Assembly (NCBI RefSeq): GCF_000344785.1
Contig: NC_020506.1
Span: 2,604,001-2,668,000, forward strand
Source: Corynebacterium callunae DSM 20147
GTDB taxonomy: Bacteria; Actinomycetota; Actinomycetes; Mycobacteriales; Mycobacteriaceae
Length of the DNA: 64,000 bases
Direction of reading: 5' to 3'
Within the stretch, counting starts at the first letter, position 1. Every line of letters begins with the position of its first letter. Positions 34,678-45,647 of the stretch are shown here, piece by piece. Under the pieces are notes generated by a model. The model did not search any database, had not been told where the DNA came from, and saw only the letters and a list, made by a program, of their open reading frames with translations. The translations under genes and the position numbers were made by a program.

Positions 34678-36492
34678 GTGTCTGCTACAGAACTCAACAT
34701 TGCGGCTGAAAAGTGGCTGGAATCCCTCGAGCAAGCCCTCGCCGCACCAGATGCCACAAGCGCAGCAGCTGCCGTGGTGGAACTTTTCGAAGCAGAAGGT
34801 TATTGGCGTGACCTCCTAGGTTTTAGCTGGAACCTCACCACCGCCGAGGGTGCTGCGCAGATTTCCGATTTGATCAGCTCCACCTGGCCCGACAGTGCGC
34901 TGCGCAATATTTCTCTCAAAGGTGACGCCGCTGATGAAGGCGAAGGTGTAACCCGCGTGCACTTTAGCTGCGAATCTGCACACTTTTCCTGCACGGGAAT
35001 TGTGCGCCTGCGTGATGGCAAAGCCTGGACCATGCTCACCTCTGCCCGCGAATTGCTGGAATACCCAGAACCTAAGGGACGTCGCCGCGAGCTAGGCGCA
35101 GTGCATGGACAAACGGAAGATACCCGCAACTGGAGCGATCGCAAGAAGGAACGTCAGGAAGCTCTGGGTAATACCGAGCAGCCTTATGTGTTGATTGTGG
35201 GTGGTGGCCAAGGTGGCATTGCACTTGGCGCACGCCTAAAAAGGCTTGGAGTTCCAGCCCTGATTGTGGATAAAGCTGCCCGCCCAGGCGATCAGTGGCG
35301 CAGCCGTTATCGTTCCCTCTGCCTGCACGATCCAGTCTGGTACGACCACCTGCCATATCTCCCCTTCCCTGATGACTGGCCAGTGTTTACGCCTAAGGAC
35401 AAGATGGGCGATTGGCTGGAGCACTATGTGGGCATTATGGATCTGGATTATTGGACCAACACTGAATGCCTCAACGCCACTTTTAATGAAGCAGAACAGC
35501 GCTGGGATGTGGCAGTAAACCACGATGGCACTGAAACCACCTTGCACCCCACCCAGTTGGTGATGGCAACCGGCATGTCAGGCTCCCCCAACCGCCCACA
35601 CCTTAAAGGTGAAGAGAATTTCCGCGGAGAAATCCGCCACTCCTCTGAGCACCGCGGTGGCGACGCCGACCGTGGCAAGAATGTGGTCGTGCTTGGTGCC
35701 AATAACTCAGCCCACGATATTTGCGCTGATCTTTATGCCAATGGCGCAAAACCTGTGATGATTCAACGCACCTCCACTCATATCGTGCGTTCCGAATCCC
35801 TTATGCGAGAGGTTTTCGGCCCGCTTTATTCCGAGGATGCGCTTGAAGCGGGCATTGACACCGATACCGCTGATCTGCTCTTTGCTTCTTGGCCTTATAA
35901 AGTGCTGCCCGGAATTCAAAAAGGTGCCTTTGACAAAATCCGCGAGGATGACAAAGAGTTCTACGAGAAGCTGGAAAAAGCTGGCTTCCTCCTCGACTTC
36001 GGCGATGATGATTCCGGCCTCTTCCTAAAATACCTGCGTCGCGGCTCCGGCTACTACATCGACGTGGGAGCCTCTGAACTCGTGGCCGATGGCAAGATTC
36101 CGGTTCGTTCCGGTGTGAGCATTGCAGAAGTTAAGGAAAACTCGGTGCTTCTCACCGATGGAACGGAACTGCCTGCCGATGTAATTGTGCTGGCCACTGG
36201 CTACGGCAATATGAATAACTGGGTAGCACAGCTGGTTAGCCCAGAAGCTGCCGAAAAGGTGGGTCCTTGTTGGGGCCTTGGCTCTGATACCACCAAGGAT
36301 CCCGGCCCTTGGGTGGGAGAGCTGCGCAATATGTGGAAGCCCACTACCATTGATGGCCTATGGTTCCACGGCGGCAACCTACACCAGTCCCGCCACTACT
36401 CCCGTTACTTGGCGCTGCAGCTCAAGGCACGTTTTGAGGGCATGGAGACCCCGGTGTACAGCAAGACTGAGAGTGCCGAGGTTTCGGCATAA
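34678..36492 (+). CDS. FAD-dependent (flavin-containing) monooxygenase
   Basis: 604 aa from a GTG with AAGGAG 7 bases upstream. An N-terminal ~150-residue SnoaL/NTF2-like extension (LFEAEGYWRDLLGFSWNLTT) precedes the monooxygenase core. FAD Rossmann motif GGGQGGIALGARL (about residues 173-185), DKAARPGDQWRSRY, the FMO-like HDPVWYDHLPYLPFPDDWP, the NADPH motif VVVLGANNSAHDI and a C-terminal ATGYGNMNNW. It oxidises an unknown soft-nucleophile or ketone substrate. The nearest relatives are putative oxidoreductases conserved between the galactan genes of corynebacteria. Single gene with a shared terminator downstream. Confidence 0.9.
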   Translation: MSATELNIAAEKWLESLEQALAAPDATSAAAAVVELFEAEGYWRDLLGFSWNLTTAEGAAQISDLISSTWPDSALRNISLKGDAADEGEGVTRVHFSCESAHFSCTGIVRLRDGKAWTMLTSARELLEYPEPKGRRRELGAVHGQTEDTRNWSDRKKERQEALGNTEQPYVLIVGGGQGGIALGARLKRLGVPALIVDKAARPGDQWRSRYRSLCLHDPVWYDHLPYLPFPDDWPVFTPKDKMGDWLEHYVGIMDLDYWTNTECLNATFNEAEQRWDVAVNHDGTETTLHPTQLVMATGMSGSPNRPHLKGEENFRGEIRHSSEHRGGDADRGKNVVVLGANNSAHDICADLYANGAKPVMIQRTSTHIVRSESLMREVFGPLYSEDALEAGIDTDTADLLFASWPYKVLPGIQKGAFDKIREDDKEFYEKLEKAGFLLDFGDDDSGLFLKYLRRGSGYYIDVGASELVADGKIPVRSGVSIAEVKENSVLLTDGTELPADVIVLATGYGNMNNWVAQLVSPEAAEKVGPCWGLGSDTTKDPGPWVGELRNMWKPTTIDGLWFHGGNLHQSRHYSRYLALQLKARFEGMETPVYSKTESAEVSA

Positions 36493-36512
36493 GGGTTAAA
36501 CAAACCAAAAAG

Positions 36513-36560
36513 AAATCCCGGTTTCAGCATTCCTTGAAGGAGTTCTGAAACCGGGATTTT
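36513..36560. terminator. Bidirectional terminator between monooxygenase gene and glf
   Basis: 15-base perfect stem (AAATCCCGGTTTCAG / CTGAAACCGGGATTT) with 17-base loop and T-rich ends on the plus strand. Serves the convergent genes ending at 36492 and 36582. Confidence 0.88.
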
Positions 36561-36581
36561 GCACTTTTAGCTAAAAGCTAA

Positions 36582-38162
<1,581 letters not shown>

Positions 38163-40286
38163 GTGCAGCAAAGACGCCGCATTAGCGAGGAAAGGCGAAA
38201 GCCCATACTCGCAATTATTTTGTCTACAGCGCTGGCCGCTTCTGGCCTTGTCGCTGCAGGCACGCAGTACCTCAATACTCAGAGCGAGGGCATTGGCCCA
38301 GTAGCTGTGGAAAATGTGTCAGAATCCTTCTCCAACGGCACCAACGTTGTTGTTGAAGATGCCGCAATCACCGCACAGGGTGAGGATTCCGGTCCCCGTA
38401 CCGTCAAGGAATTCCAGCGCGCTGAGCCATTTTCCATGTTCGCACTGACCTGGACCGGCCCAAAAGATGTCACCGCCTTTGTCCGCGCAGAACAGGCTGA
38501 TGGCAGCTGGTCCCAGTGGTACACCATGGAACCACTGGCCACCCAGTCCAGCGATCCCAACGGCAAAAACGGCACCGACCTCATCTGGCACGGACCTACC
38601 ACCAAGATCCAGGTAGCCACCCACAACGTTGAGCTTTTCGACGACCAGACCGCCGTAACCGGTGCGGATGAAGCCGGCGTTGCGGTTCCAGCAGCCGAGG
38701 CTCCTGTTGCAGAGGCACCAGCTGAGGCTGCCCCTGCAATTGAGGCTCCTGCTGTTGAGGCTCCAGCAGCCGAAGCAGCACCAGTTGCGGAATACTCCGC
38801 TGATACCCAGGACACTCCAGCAGCAACCGATGGATTGGCACCACTGCCTTCCAACTATGGCGAGATCCAACCAGTTGCTGATGTTGATGCAGGCCTAGAC
38901 GCTGTCTTTATCGATGGCAATGAAGAAGCTGGCGTTGGCATTGACAACGTTGCTGATACCGATGGCATGCCAAAGGTTATTTCCCGTGCAGGATGGGGTG
39001 CAGATGAAACCCTACGCTGCTCCGATCCCACCATTGATGATGGCGTTTCGGCGATCACCATTCACCACACCGCCGGCAGCAATAACTACACTCCTGCGCA
39101 GTCCGCTGCCCAGGTTCGTGGTTACTACAACTACCACGCCGTAACCCTCGGCTGGTGCGATATTGGATACCAGTCTTTGGTCGATAAGTACGGCACCATC
39201 TACGAAGGCCGTTACGGCGGAATGACCCGCGCAGTGCAGGGCGCACACGCTGGTGGCTTTAACCAGAACACCTGGGCCATCTCCATGATGGGTGATTACT
39301 CCACCGTGCAGCCATCTAGCGCTACCATTCAGTCTGTTGGTGAGCTCGCAGGCTGGCGCGCAAAGGTAGCAGGTTTTGATCCAACTGGTTCAGATACCCA
39401 CTTCTCTGAGGGCACCTCCTATTCCAAGTACTCCTATGGCACCTCGGTGACTCTGCCAAATATCTTCGCGCACCGCGATGTTGGCACCACCTCTTGCCCA
39501 GGTGATGCAGGTTATGCGCAGATGTCCACCATCCGCAGCATTGCCAAGGCAAAGTACACTGCCTTGCAAACTGGTGTGACCACCAGTGCTCCGCAGTCCA
39601 CTGCAACCAGCACGCCGACTACCACCAAGGCCACTACCCCAGCGACCACCACCGCTGCGCCTACTACTGAGCCAGCGTCTCAGCCAACCGCACCAACCCC
39701 CGGTACCGATGATCAGCTCGCTGAACTGCTGGCTAGCGGCTCCGCTGATTCCAACACCATGGCACTGCTTACCGGCTTGGGCTCTATCGCTGCAGTGATT
39801 TTGGCAGCCGTCTTGGGTTCCAATGACATCTCTGCTTTGGCTTCCAACATTGGCAATAACAATGGTGTACCAGTACTCAATGATCTCAAGATCAGTGAAG
39901 TCATCCCAGTTGTAAATACCGTTATCAACCTCACTGGCGATAACAAGTACTCCCGTACTTGGAATGATCTCAATAGCACGCTCGGCCCAGTGCTCGGCGC
40001 TGCAACTGGTGGCGAAACCACTGTGAACTACACCAGCGATCAAAACTCCGAAGTTTCCTTCGTACCTTTTGAAAATGGTCTCATGATCTCCTCCCCGGAG
40101 GCTGGCACCCATGCACTATGGGGTGCGATCGGTGACGCTTGGGCTGCACAAGGCGCAGACCTTGGACCACTTGGCCTACCAACCAGCAATGAATACACCG
40201 TTGGCAATCAGCTTCGTGTTGATTTCCAGAATGGTTATATCACCTTCGATAAGACCACTGGAAACACCGAGATTCATAGCAACTAG
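38163..40286 (+). CDS. Secreted PGRP-domain protein with LGFP module
   Basis: 707 aa from a GTG preceded by GGGAGA. Signal/anchor segment ILAIILSTALAASGLVAAG (about 16-34); a beta-rich N-terminal domain; an Ala/Pro/Glu repeat linker (about 178-205); the PGRP/amidase_2 domain from VISRAGWGADETLRC (near 268), with zinc-ligand candidates in IHHTAG, IFAHRDVG and SCPGD. A Thr/Pro-rich linker (480-520) and a hydrophobic stretch (MALLTGLGSIAAVILAAVLG) precede a C-terminal LGFP-like module (LGPLGLPTSNEYTV). It probably binds or cleaves peptidoglycan stem peptides at the wall. Enzyme activity is inferred from the metal ligands. Confidence 0.88.
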   Translation: MQQRRRISEERRKPILAIILSTALAASGLVAAGTQYLNTQSEGIGPVAVENVSESFSNGTNVVVEDAAITAQGEDSGPRTVKEFQRAEPFSMFALTWTGPKDVTAFVRAEQADGSWSQWYTMEPLATQSSDPNGKNGTDLIWHGPTTKIQVATHNVELFDDQTAVTGADEAGVAVPAAEAPVAEAPAEAAPAIEAPAVEAPAAEAAPVAEYSADTQDTPAATDGLAPLPSNYGEIQPVADVDAGLDAVFIDGNEEAGVGIDNVADTDGMPKVISRAGWGADETLRCSDPTIDDGVSAITIHHTAGSNNYTPAQSAAQVRGYYNYHAVTLGWCDIGYQSLVDKYGTIYEGRYGGMTRAVQGAHAGGFNQNTWAISMMGDYSTVQPSSATIQSVGELAGWRAKVAGFDPTGSDTHFSEGTSYSKYSYGTSVTLPNIFAHRDVGTTSCPGDAGYAQMSTIRSIAKAKYTALQTGVTTSAPQSTATSTPTTTKATTPATTTAAPTTEPASQPTAPTPGTDDQLAELLASGSADSNTMALLTGLGSIAAVILAAVLGSNDISALASNIGNNNGVPVLNDLKISEVIPVVNTVINLTGDNKYSRTWNDLNSTLGPVLGAATGGETTVNYTSDQNSEVSFVPFENGLMISSPEAGTHALWGAIGDAWAAQGADLGPLGLPTSNEYTVGNQLRVDFQNGYITFDKTTGNTEIHSN
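38690..38790 (+). repeat. Low-complexity Glu-Ala-Pro coding repeat
   Basis: Imperfect tandem repeats of GAGGCTCC(T/A)G-like units encode an EAPA/EAPV linker in the PGRP protein. Such linkers span the wall and vary in length between strains. Confidence 0.65.
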
Positions 40287-40298
40287 TTTCTAAGCCCT

Positions 40299-40332
40299 AA
40301 CCCCGCTGCTTTCCCTGAGGCAGCGGGGTTTT
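40299..40332 (+). terminator. Terminator of the PGRP gene
   Basis: 11-base stem (AACCCCGCTGC / GCAGCGGGGTT), 10-base loop, then TT(TT) on the plus strand; shared in part with the convergent ApbE gene, whose stop codon it touches. Confidence 0.82.
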
Positions 40333-41089
40333 AGTATGCCTTTCGCTGATCAATTACCACCGTGCAGCCATGATCAGGCGTAACTTCCGGGCTAGCAAAA
40401 GCGGCCGTTGCCCAAATATCTGCCCAGGTCAGCGTTGGCCCGCTAACTGTTAAAGAACCCTCCCACGGCGCTGGCATATCCAACAAAGGCGAATAAATAT
40501 GCTGACCACGCGCATAGGTTCCAGAGGTAGCAACCGCCCCATTACGCACCTTAATGACGGTGGCAATTTCTTGAGGATTGGCAGCATTTTCAATGCCTAC
40601 ATTCCAGCCCTCCGGATCATTCTCCGCGGTACGCATCCATACATCACCACCAGCATTGACACATACACTCATACCTAGTTCCACCAGGCGCTCCAACTCT
40701 GCCGTCGCTGCTTCCTCCACTGCCCAACCCTTCACCAAACCAGTGGGGTCAAAATGGGCAGATACGTGTTTTCCATTGATAATCGGGCGGTAGTCGTCGC
40801 TAAGCCCAAAAGCGGAATAGGCACCCTCGGTGGCCTGTTGTGCGTGCTCAGCCAGCTCCCACACCTTATTAACCAGCGGATCTAGCTGGGCCACGCCAAC
40901 CTCGCCGCGCGCTAAGCGCGAAATATCAGAGTCCGGACGCCACAGGGAAAAGATGTGGTCAGCGCGTTTCAGGTGCTCAAAAAACGCCGTTGCGCGCTTT
41001 TCGACGCACCCCTGATGCTCCCCAACGCCACGCACATGAAGGGAAATTGGCAGACCCATAATCTGCTCCACGTGCACCCACGGTTGCAT
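40331..41089 (-). CDS. apbE: FAD:protein FMN transferase (ApbE family), no signal peptide
   Basis: 252 aa. ApbE enzymes attach FMN from FAD to a Thr/Ser of FMN-binding domain proteins. Seen here: FDPTGLVKGWAVEEAA (DPTGxVKGW signature), VNAGGDVWMRT (the GGD motif) and a C-terminal TWADIWATAAFAS, where homologues have the metal-binding Asp/Thr region. The start overlaps the stop of the FMN-binding protein by one base (TAATG), so the two are coupled, which supports them being enzyme and substrate. The N-terminus (MQPWVHVEQIMGLPISLHV) has no signal peptide or lipobox, unlike the exported ApbE of many bacteria. Flavinylation may therefore occur in the cytosol. Confidence 0.92.
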   Translation of the reverse strand: MQPWVHVEQIMGLPISLHVRGVGEHQGCVEKRATAFFEHLKRADHIFSLWRPDSDISRLARGEVGVAQLDPLVNKVWELAEHAQQATEGAYSAFGLSDDYRPIINGKHVSAHFDPTGLVKGWAVEEAATAELERLVELGMSVCVNAGGDVWMRTAENDPEGWNVGIENAANPQEIATVIKVRNGAVATSGTYARGQHIYSPLLDMPAPWEGSLTVSGPTLTWADIWATAAFASPEVTPDHGCTVVIDQRKAY

Positions 41090-41565
41090 TAGAGTCCCGC
41101 CTGGTCAATGGCTGATTGCAGGGAGGTGATATAACCATCGGTGGTATAGGTTGCGCCAGAAACGGTGTTGATATTTGCCGACTGCGCAGCCACTGCTTCT
41201 TGGTTGAGCTTCGGGATAGCGCGGGAGTTAATCTGCTGGTCTTTGCCATTACTGGTCGGATAATCGATGGCTTCCACGGCAGTGATCTGGCCGTCGCTAA
41301 CAGTAATTTGCACCTGTACCGGACCAAATTTAGTAGGTGCCGAGACTCCCGTATAAGTGCCATCATTGCTGGACACGGTGGTTTCCGCTGCTGTGGCGGC
41401 TGTAGTTGCAGTAGTTTCTTCGGGGTCTGCACCACCCGCAACAGCGGGGCCTACTGCCACAGTTTCAGAAACGAGGGCAGGTTCTGTGGCAGAGCTGGTG
41501 CGATATCCCAAAATTAGGACGCAGGCAGTGAGGGTGGACATCAGCCACCAGGCGATCTTTTTCAT
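41089..41565 (-). CDS. Membrane-anchored FMN-binding domain protein
   Basis: 158 aa. An N-terminal helix (IAWWLMSTLTACVLILGY, about residues 4-21) is a signal anchor; a Thr/Ala-rich linker follows, then an FMN_bind domain from about residue 70 (GTYTGVSAPTKFGPVQVQITVSDGQITAVEA) ending with SGATYTTDGY, in which the SGAT Thr is the usual site of covalent FMN attachment. It would act as a flavin electron carrier on the outer face of the membrane, receiving electrons from the ferric-reductase-like protein encoded upstream and passing them to an extracellular or periplasmic acceptor (inference). Coupled to apbE. Confidence 0.9.
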   Translation of the reverse strand: MKKIAWWLMSTLTACVLILGYRTSSATEPALVSETVAVGPAVAGGADPEETTATTAATAAETTVSSNDGTYTGVSAPTKFGPVQVQITVSDGQITAVEAIDYPTSNGKDQQINSRAIPKLNQEAVAAQSANINTVSGATYTTDGYITSLQSAIDQAGL

Positions 41566-41581
41566 GATTCTTTTCCTTAAG

Positions 41582-43060
41582 TTAGATGGAGAATTTCTCA
41601 GCGTGAATGGTGCCTGCGCCCGCCTTGCGAGCAGCCGAGGTAGCCAGATTCATCCAGCCTGTTGAGCCGCAGATAAAAACATCGGTACGCGCAATATTGG
41701 GAATAATTTTGGAAAACGCTTGGCTTAGTGTCGCTGGCCTATAGGCCAGATCCTTCCGCGAACCGCCCATGACCACTACCTTCACTCCGAGCTGCTGGGT
41801 GAGCTGTTGCACGCGCGCAAAATATGGCGAGGTTTCCACATTGCCGGCGCGCAGAATAAGTACAGCACCGCGAGCTTGTTCACCCATAGATTCCATCAGC
41901 GAGATAATCGGCATAATGCCGGTACCAGAGGCAATAAAAGCAGTATTTGTATAAGCCTTGGCATATTTATGGAAGCGACCATAAGGGCCTTCGATAAACA
42001 CCCGCGTGCCTGGTTTAAGGCTTGCCAACCTGGTGGTTTTTGGTCCCCGTACTGCTGCGGTGATCTCCAAACGCTCAGCAGTTGGATCAGCCGAAAGTGA
42101 AAGTGGCAAAGCCCTGGTTACACCAGCTCCGGCAAAGCGGAAGTTAAAGAATTGCCCACCGGCAACACGCATACGATCCAACTTGCGGCCCCGCAAAACT
42201 ACCCGAACCAAAGGTTCTGCACCGGGTACCGCTGGAAAGCTAATAGATTCCACCCTGAGGTCATGCCTTAAAGATACAAAGGCAGGTAGCAGCAGGCGGT
42301 ACACAATTACCGATCCTGCGGAGGCGATCCACAAGCCCCACCAGAAAGTTTGAGCCAGTGGCGAGCTTAAGAAGGAGGTACCTGTCCACAACTGGTGAGG
42401 CTGAGCAAAAGCCACACCAAGATAGGCATAAAGGTGAATAAGGTGCCAGTTTTCATAACGCATGGAGGATCGTGCTGCTTTGATACTGGTGAGCACCACC
42501 ATGATCAACGCCGCAGTTCCAGCAACCGCCATAAGCATGCCTGGATAATTCCACGTCATATCCCAGAAAGTGGCAATAAATCCGACGGCTGGGTTGTCGG
42601 TCAAATCAACTTGAGCAAAGACCACCAAGACAATATGCGCCAGTATGAGGAAGAAGGAGCTAAAGCCCAAAATGCGGTGCATATAGGTAAGGCAATCGTG
42701 GCCGAGGGCTTCCTCCATGATGGGGATACGCGCCATGAGCAGCACCTGGATTAATAATGCAGCACTGGCAATAAGGCCCAATAGCCTGCCGAGGGAATTA
42801 AGGGATTCAGAGCTAGCGGGATCATCAAGTAGCGATTGCACACCGCCGGCCTGCGTCCATAAATAAAGAACAAAGAGCATAACCAGCCACGCAGCACTAT
42901 AAACCACAGAGGCCGACCATGAAGGCAATGCCCTAGCGCGTGGGGTGAGGGGCGTTTTGTGTCCACCGTGGCGCTTTTCAGCGCTCTTGGTGTGGGTGAC
43001 GGCAGCATTGGCGGACGCACTGTGGGAAAGACCCGGGGCCGTCGTGAAGTTTGTTGTCAT
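41582..43060 (-). CDS. Ferric-reductase-like transmembrane oxidoreductase with FAD/NAD(P) domain
   Basis: 492 aa from the ATG at 43060; a start 21 codons upstream (43123) is possible. The N-terminal half has about six membrane segments with His residues suited to heme ligation in YMHRILGFSSFFLILAHIVLV and ENWHLIHLYAYLGV(A)FAQPHQ. The C-terminal half is an FNR-type reductase: flavin-binding RALPLSLSADP, FIEGPYGRF, nucleotide-binding FIASGTGIMPIISL and FICGSTGWM. It would carry electrons from cytosolic NAD(P)H across the membrane. With the FMN-binding protein and ApbE downstream (16 bases and 1 base) it forms a three-gene electron-transfer unit. Acceptor unknown. Confidence 0.88.
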   Translation of the reverse strand: MTTNFTTAPGLSHSASANAAVTHTKSAEKRHGGHKTPLTPRARALPSWSASVVYSAAWLVMLFVLYLWTQAGGVQSLLDDPASSESLNSLGRLLGLIASAALLIQVLLMARIPIMEEALGHDCLTYMHRILGFSSFFLILAHIVLVVFAQVDLTDNPAVGFIATFWDMTWNYPGMLMAVAGTAALIMVVLTSIKAARSSMRYENWHLIHLYAYLGVAFAQPHQLWTGTSFLSSPLAQTFWWGLWIASAGSVIVYRLLLPAFVSLRHDLRVESISFPAVPGAEPLVRVVLRGRKLDRMRVAGGQFFNFRFAGAGVTRALPLSLSADPTAERLEITAAVRGPKTTRLASLKPGTRVFIEGPYGRFHKYAKAYTNTAFIASGTGIMPIISLMESMGEQARGAVLILRAGNVETSPYFARVQQLTQQLGVKVVVMGGSRKDLAYRPATLSQAFSKIIPNIARTDVFICGSTGWMNLATSAARKAGAGTIHAEKFSI

Positions 43061-43100
43061 GGGAATTAGTATGAGCGCTAAAATTCCCAAACTACTGGGG

Positions 43101-43166
43101 CTGACCCAGCAAGTTATATGCAAGTTTTTTGTGAGCTTGCTGGATATAAAAATTGCTGGGTTGACC
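43101..43166. promoter_or_regulatory. Repeated CCAGCAA half sites upstream of the flavin electron-transfer operon
   Basis: CCAGCAA occurs at about 43106 on the plus strand and twice on the minus strand (near 43135 and 43153), forming an imperfect inverted repeat CTGACCCAGCAA...TTGCTGGGTTGA and an inner pair around TATAT(C). It lies 40-105 bases before the oxidoreductase start and is the best operator candidate in the window. The cognate regulator is unknown. Confidence 0.4.
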
Positions 43167-43170
43167 CCTC

Positions 43171-43201
43171 TAAAAAGCCTGTGGCTAGCCCCTGAACAGG
43201 C
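43171..43201 (-). terminator. Probable terminator of glpK
   Basis: GCCTGT (43177-43182) pairs with ACAGGC (43196-43201), loop 13 bases, followed by TTTTTA on the minus strand, 45 bases after the glpK stop. The stem is short. Confidence 0.6.
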
Positions 43202-43245
43202 ATTCAGTCAGCTAGAAAATTAAGGTAGCCAAAGTCTTTGAAGGT

Positions 43246-44775
43246 CTATGCCTGATCATAGGAACACTCGACTGCCTTATTCCATTCGGCAAATTTCTCC
43301 TCGCGCTGGGTTTCATCCATCTGCGGATTCCACACGTGCTTCACTTTAATAAGCTCCGAGATTTCCTCCATGGAAATAAAGAATCCAGAGCCCAGGCCGG
43401 CGGCAAAAGCGGCACCCACGGCAGTTGTTTCCACATCCTCAAGCCTTTGCACATTAATGCCCAAGAAATCAGCCTGCATTTGCATCAACAAGCTATTTTC
43501 CACCATGGCCCCATCAACGCAGAGGGTTTCCAGGGTTTTTCCGGCGTCTTTGGCCATCGCATCTACGACCTCGCGGGTTTGGAAGGCATTTGCTTCCAAG
43601 ACAGCGCGCGCAATGTGTTTGCGGTTGGCGTACCGGGTCAGCCCAGTGATAATGCCACGGGCATCAGGACGCCAGCGTGGTGCAAAAAGTCCTGAAAATG
43701 CAGGAACCACATGGACTCCGCCATTATCTTCAACTTCACGGGCGAGGTTTTCAATAGCTGGTGCATTGGGAATGATCTGCAGATTATCGCGTAGCCACTG
43801 CACCAGGGAGCCACCCATGGATACTGATCCTTCCAGTGCAAACACTGGATCCTTGCCCTGGATTTGATAAGCCACGGTAGAAAGCAAACCATGCTCAGAA
43901 ATCTTGAGTTCTGTGCCGGTGTTCATCAGCAAAAATAGGCCGGTACCGTAGGTGTTTTTAGCATCTCCGGCCGCAAAACCACCTTGACCAAAAAGTGCAG
44001 CTTGTTGGTCGCCCAAAACTCCGGTGATGGGAACATCCGCCAGGGAACCACGGTGGCGCACCGAGCGGAAATCACCAATGGATGGACGAATCTCAGGGAG
44101 CATGGACATCGGAATATCCAAGGCTGCACAGAGTTCCGGATCCCATTGCTGGGTACGCAGATCCATTAATAAGGTGCGCGATGCATTGGTTACATCGGTG
44201 ACGTGCAAGGCTTCTTCGCCATCATCACCACGCACACCACCGGTGAGATTCCACAGCAACCACGTATCGATGGTGCCAAAAAGCAGCTCGCCCTTTTCTG
44301 CGAGTTCGCGGGCTCCTTCTACATTATTAAGAATCCAGGTGACTTTAGGGCCTGCCGGATAAGAGTTAATCAACAAGCCGGTGCGGTCTAGCCACTTTTG
44401 TTGGCCTTCTTCACCTGCTAGTTCCTTGCAATAATCTGCAGTGCGGGTATCTTGCCACACAATGGCGTTATAGATGGGTTGACCAGTGCGTTTATTCCAC
44501 ACCACGGTGGTTTCACGTTGGTTGGTCAGACCCACCGAGGCTACTTCATAGGGCGTAATGTCGATCTCTGCCATGGCTTGGCTCACCACGGATCGCACAT
44601 TGTTCCAGATTTCCAGAGCATCATGCTCCACCCAGCCGCGCTGCGGGAAGATCTGTTTATGCTCTTTGGAGGCAGAAGCTGCCACGTTGCCCGCGCGGTC
44701 AAGAAAGACGCAGCGAGTGGAGGTGGTTCCTTGGTCAATTGCTGCAATAAAAGAATTGGCCTTTGTGGTTGTCAT
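43246..44775 (-). CDS. glpK: Glycerol kinase
   Basis: 509 aa. Phosphorylates glycerol to glycerol-3-phosphate in the cytosol. FGGY-family motifs: N-terminal [16 protein letters not shown] (phosphate 1), [33 protein letters not shown] with the catalytic-type Asp, [18 protein letters not shown], and C-terminal [26 protein letters not shown] (adenosine site). Full family length and all signatures intact. It follows the HAD and acyltransferase genes by 35 bases on the same strand, so it may be cotranscribed with serS-plsC-like-HAD; no glycerol facilitator or regulator is adjacent. Confidence 0.97.
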   Translation of the reverse strand: MTTTKANSFIAAIDQGTTSTRCVFLDRAGNVAASASKEHKQIFPQRGWVEHDALEIWNNVRSVVSQAMAEIDITPYEVASVGLTNQRETTVVWNKRTGQPIYNAIVWQDTRTADYCKELAGEEGQQKWLDRTGLLINSYPAGPKVTWILNNVEGARELAEKGELLFGTIDTWLLWNLTGGVRGDDGEEALHVTDVTNASRTLLMDLRTQQWDPELCAALDIPMSMLPEIRPSIGDFRSVRHRGSLADVPITGVLGDQQAALFGQGGFAAGDAKNTYGTGLFLLMNTGTELKISEHGLLSTVAYQIQGKDPVFALEGSVSMGGSLVQWLRDNLQIIPNAPAIENLAREVEDNGGVHVVPAFSGLFAPRWRPDARGIITGLTRYANRKHIARAVLEANAFQTREVVDAMAKDAGKTLETLCVDGAMVENSLLMQMQADFLGINVQRLEDVETTAVGAAFAAGLGSGFFISMEEISELIKVKHVWNPQMDETQREEKFAEWNKAVECSYDQA

Positions 44776-44810
44776 GCGTTTATCTTTTCATGACTTCCAC
44801 TATTTAGCTG

Positions 44811-45647
44811 TTAAAACCACCATTCCAAAACATCAGCCACCCCAGCCTCATCATTGGTGGCGGTGACATAATCAGCTACCGCTTGCACCTCTGGGCGAGC
44901 GTTGCCCATGGCGATTCCACGACCAGCCCATTGCAACATCTCAATATCATTGGGCATATCGCCAAACGTTATAACGTCTGCCTGCGCAATTCCCAGGCGC
45001 TCAGCCAAAAGGGAGACACCCAAAGCTTTGGTCACGCCAGGCGCTGCGATCTCCAGCAGGCCACCGGACATTGAGAAAGTCACATGTGCTTGATCCACTG
45101 GAATTGCAGGGCGGATAATGTCAAACATTTCCTTGGATTCCAGAACACCACTACGCAGCAATAACTTGGTGGCTGGCTCGGAAAGCAGCATTTCTTCTGA
45201 CACTGTGCCGTGTTCTACGGAAGGCCAGGCATGACTATATTCCTCGGTCACCAAAAAGAGATCCTGGGCGCGATCATAGGCGGAAACTCCAGCGCGTTCA
45301 GCAGCTAGCCCTACCCCACCAAAATCCTTCATGGCTTCCTGCGCAGCCATAACGGCCTTCGTCATAACCTCGGGACTAAGGGTGTGAGCTGCGATAATCT
45401 CATCGGTGGCGGAATCATAAAGCACCGCACCATTGGCACAAACACACACCGGACGCACCGAAAGTTGATCAAGCACGCTATAAATCCAGCGTGCCGGCCG
45501 GCCGGTAGAAAGCGCGAGAGTGGCGCCCTCAGCCGTCATCCGCGCGATCGCCTCACGCAGGCGCTGCGGAACTCGCTCGGAGCTATTAATGAGCGTGCCA
45601 TCAACATCGGTGGCCACCAATTTGGGGGCTGGGCCAGGAAGGATCAT
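44811..45647 (-). CDS. HAD-superfamily phosphatase, Cof/type IIB
   Basis: 278 aa. Motif I LVATDVDGTLINS with both Asp residues, motif II ALSTGRPARW, and motif III/IV VITFGDMPNDIEMLQWAGRGIAMGNA, the order of Cof-type (C2 cap) HAD enzymes, which hydrolyse sugar phosphates, flavin phosphates or similar. The start ATG overlaps the upstream acyltransferase stop by 4 bases. The pairing with a lysophosphatidate-acyltransferase-like gene and glpK might hint at glycerol phosphate metabolism, but this class is promiscuous. Confidence 0.88.
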   Translation of the reverse strand: MILPGPAPKLVATDVDGTLINSSERVPQRLREAIARMTAEGATLALSTGRPARWIYSVLDQLSVRPVCVCANGAVLYDSATDEIIAAHTLSPEVMTKAVMAAQEAMKDFGGVGLAAERAGVSAYDRAQDLFLVTEEYSHAWPSVEHGTVSEEMLLSEPATKLLLRSGVLESKEMFDIIRPAIPVDQAHVTFSMSGGLLEIAAPGVTKALGVSLLAERLGIAQADVITFGDMPNDIEMLQWAGRGIAMGNARPEVQAVADYVTATNDEAGVADVLEWWF

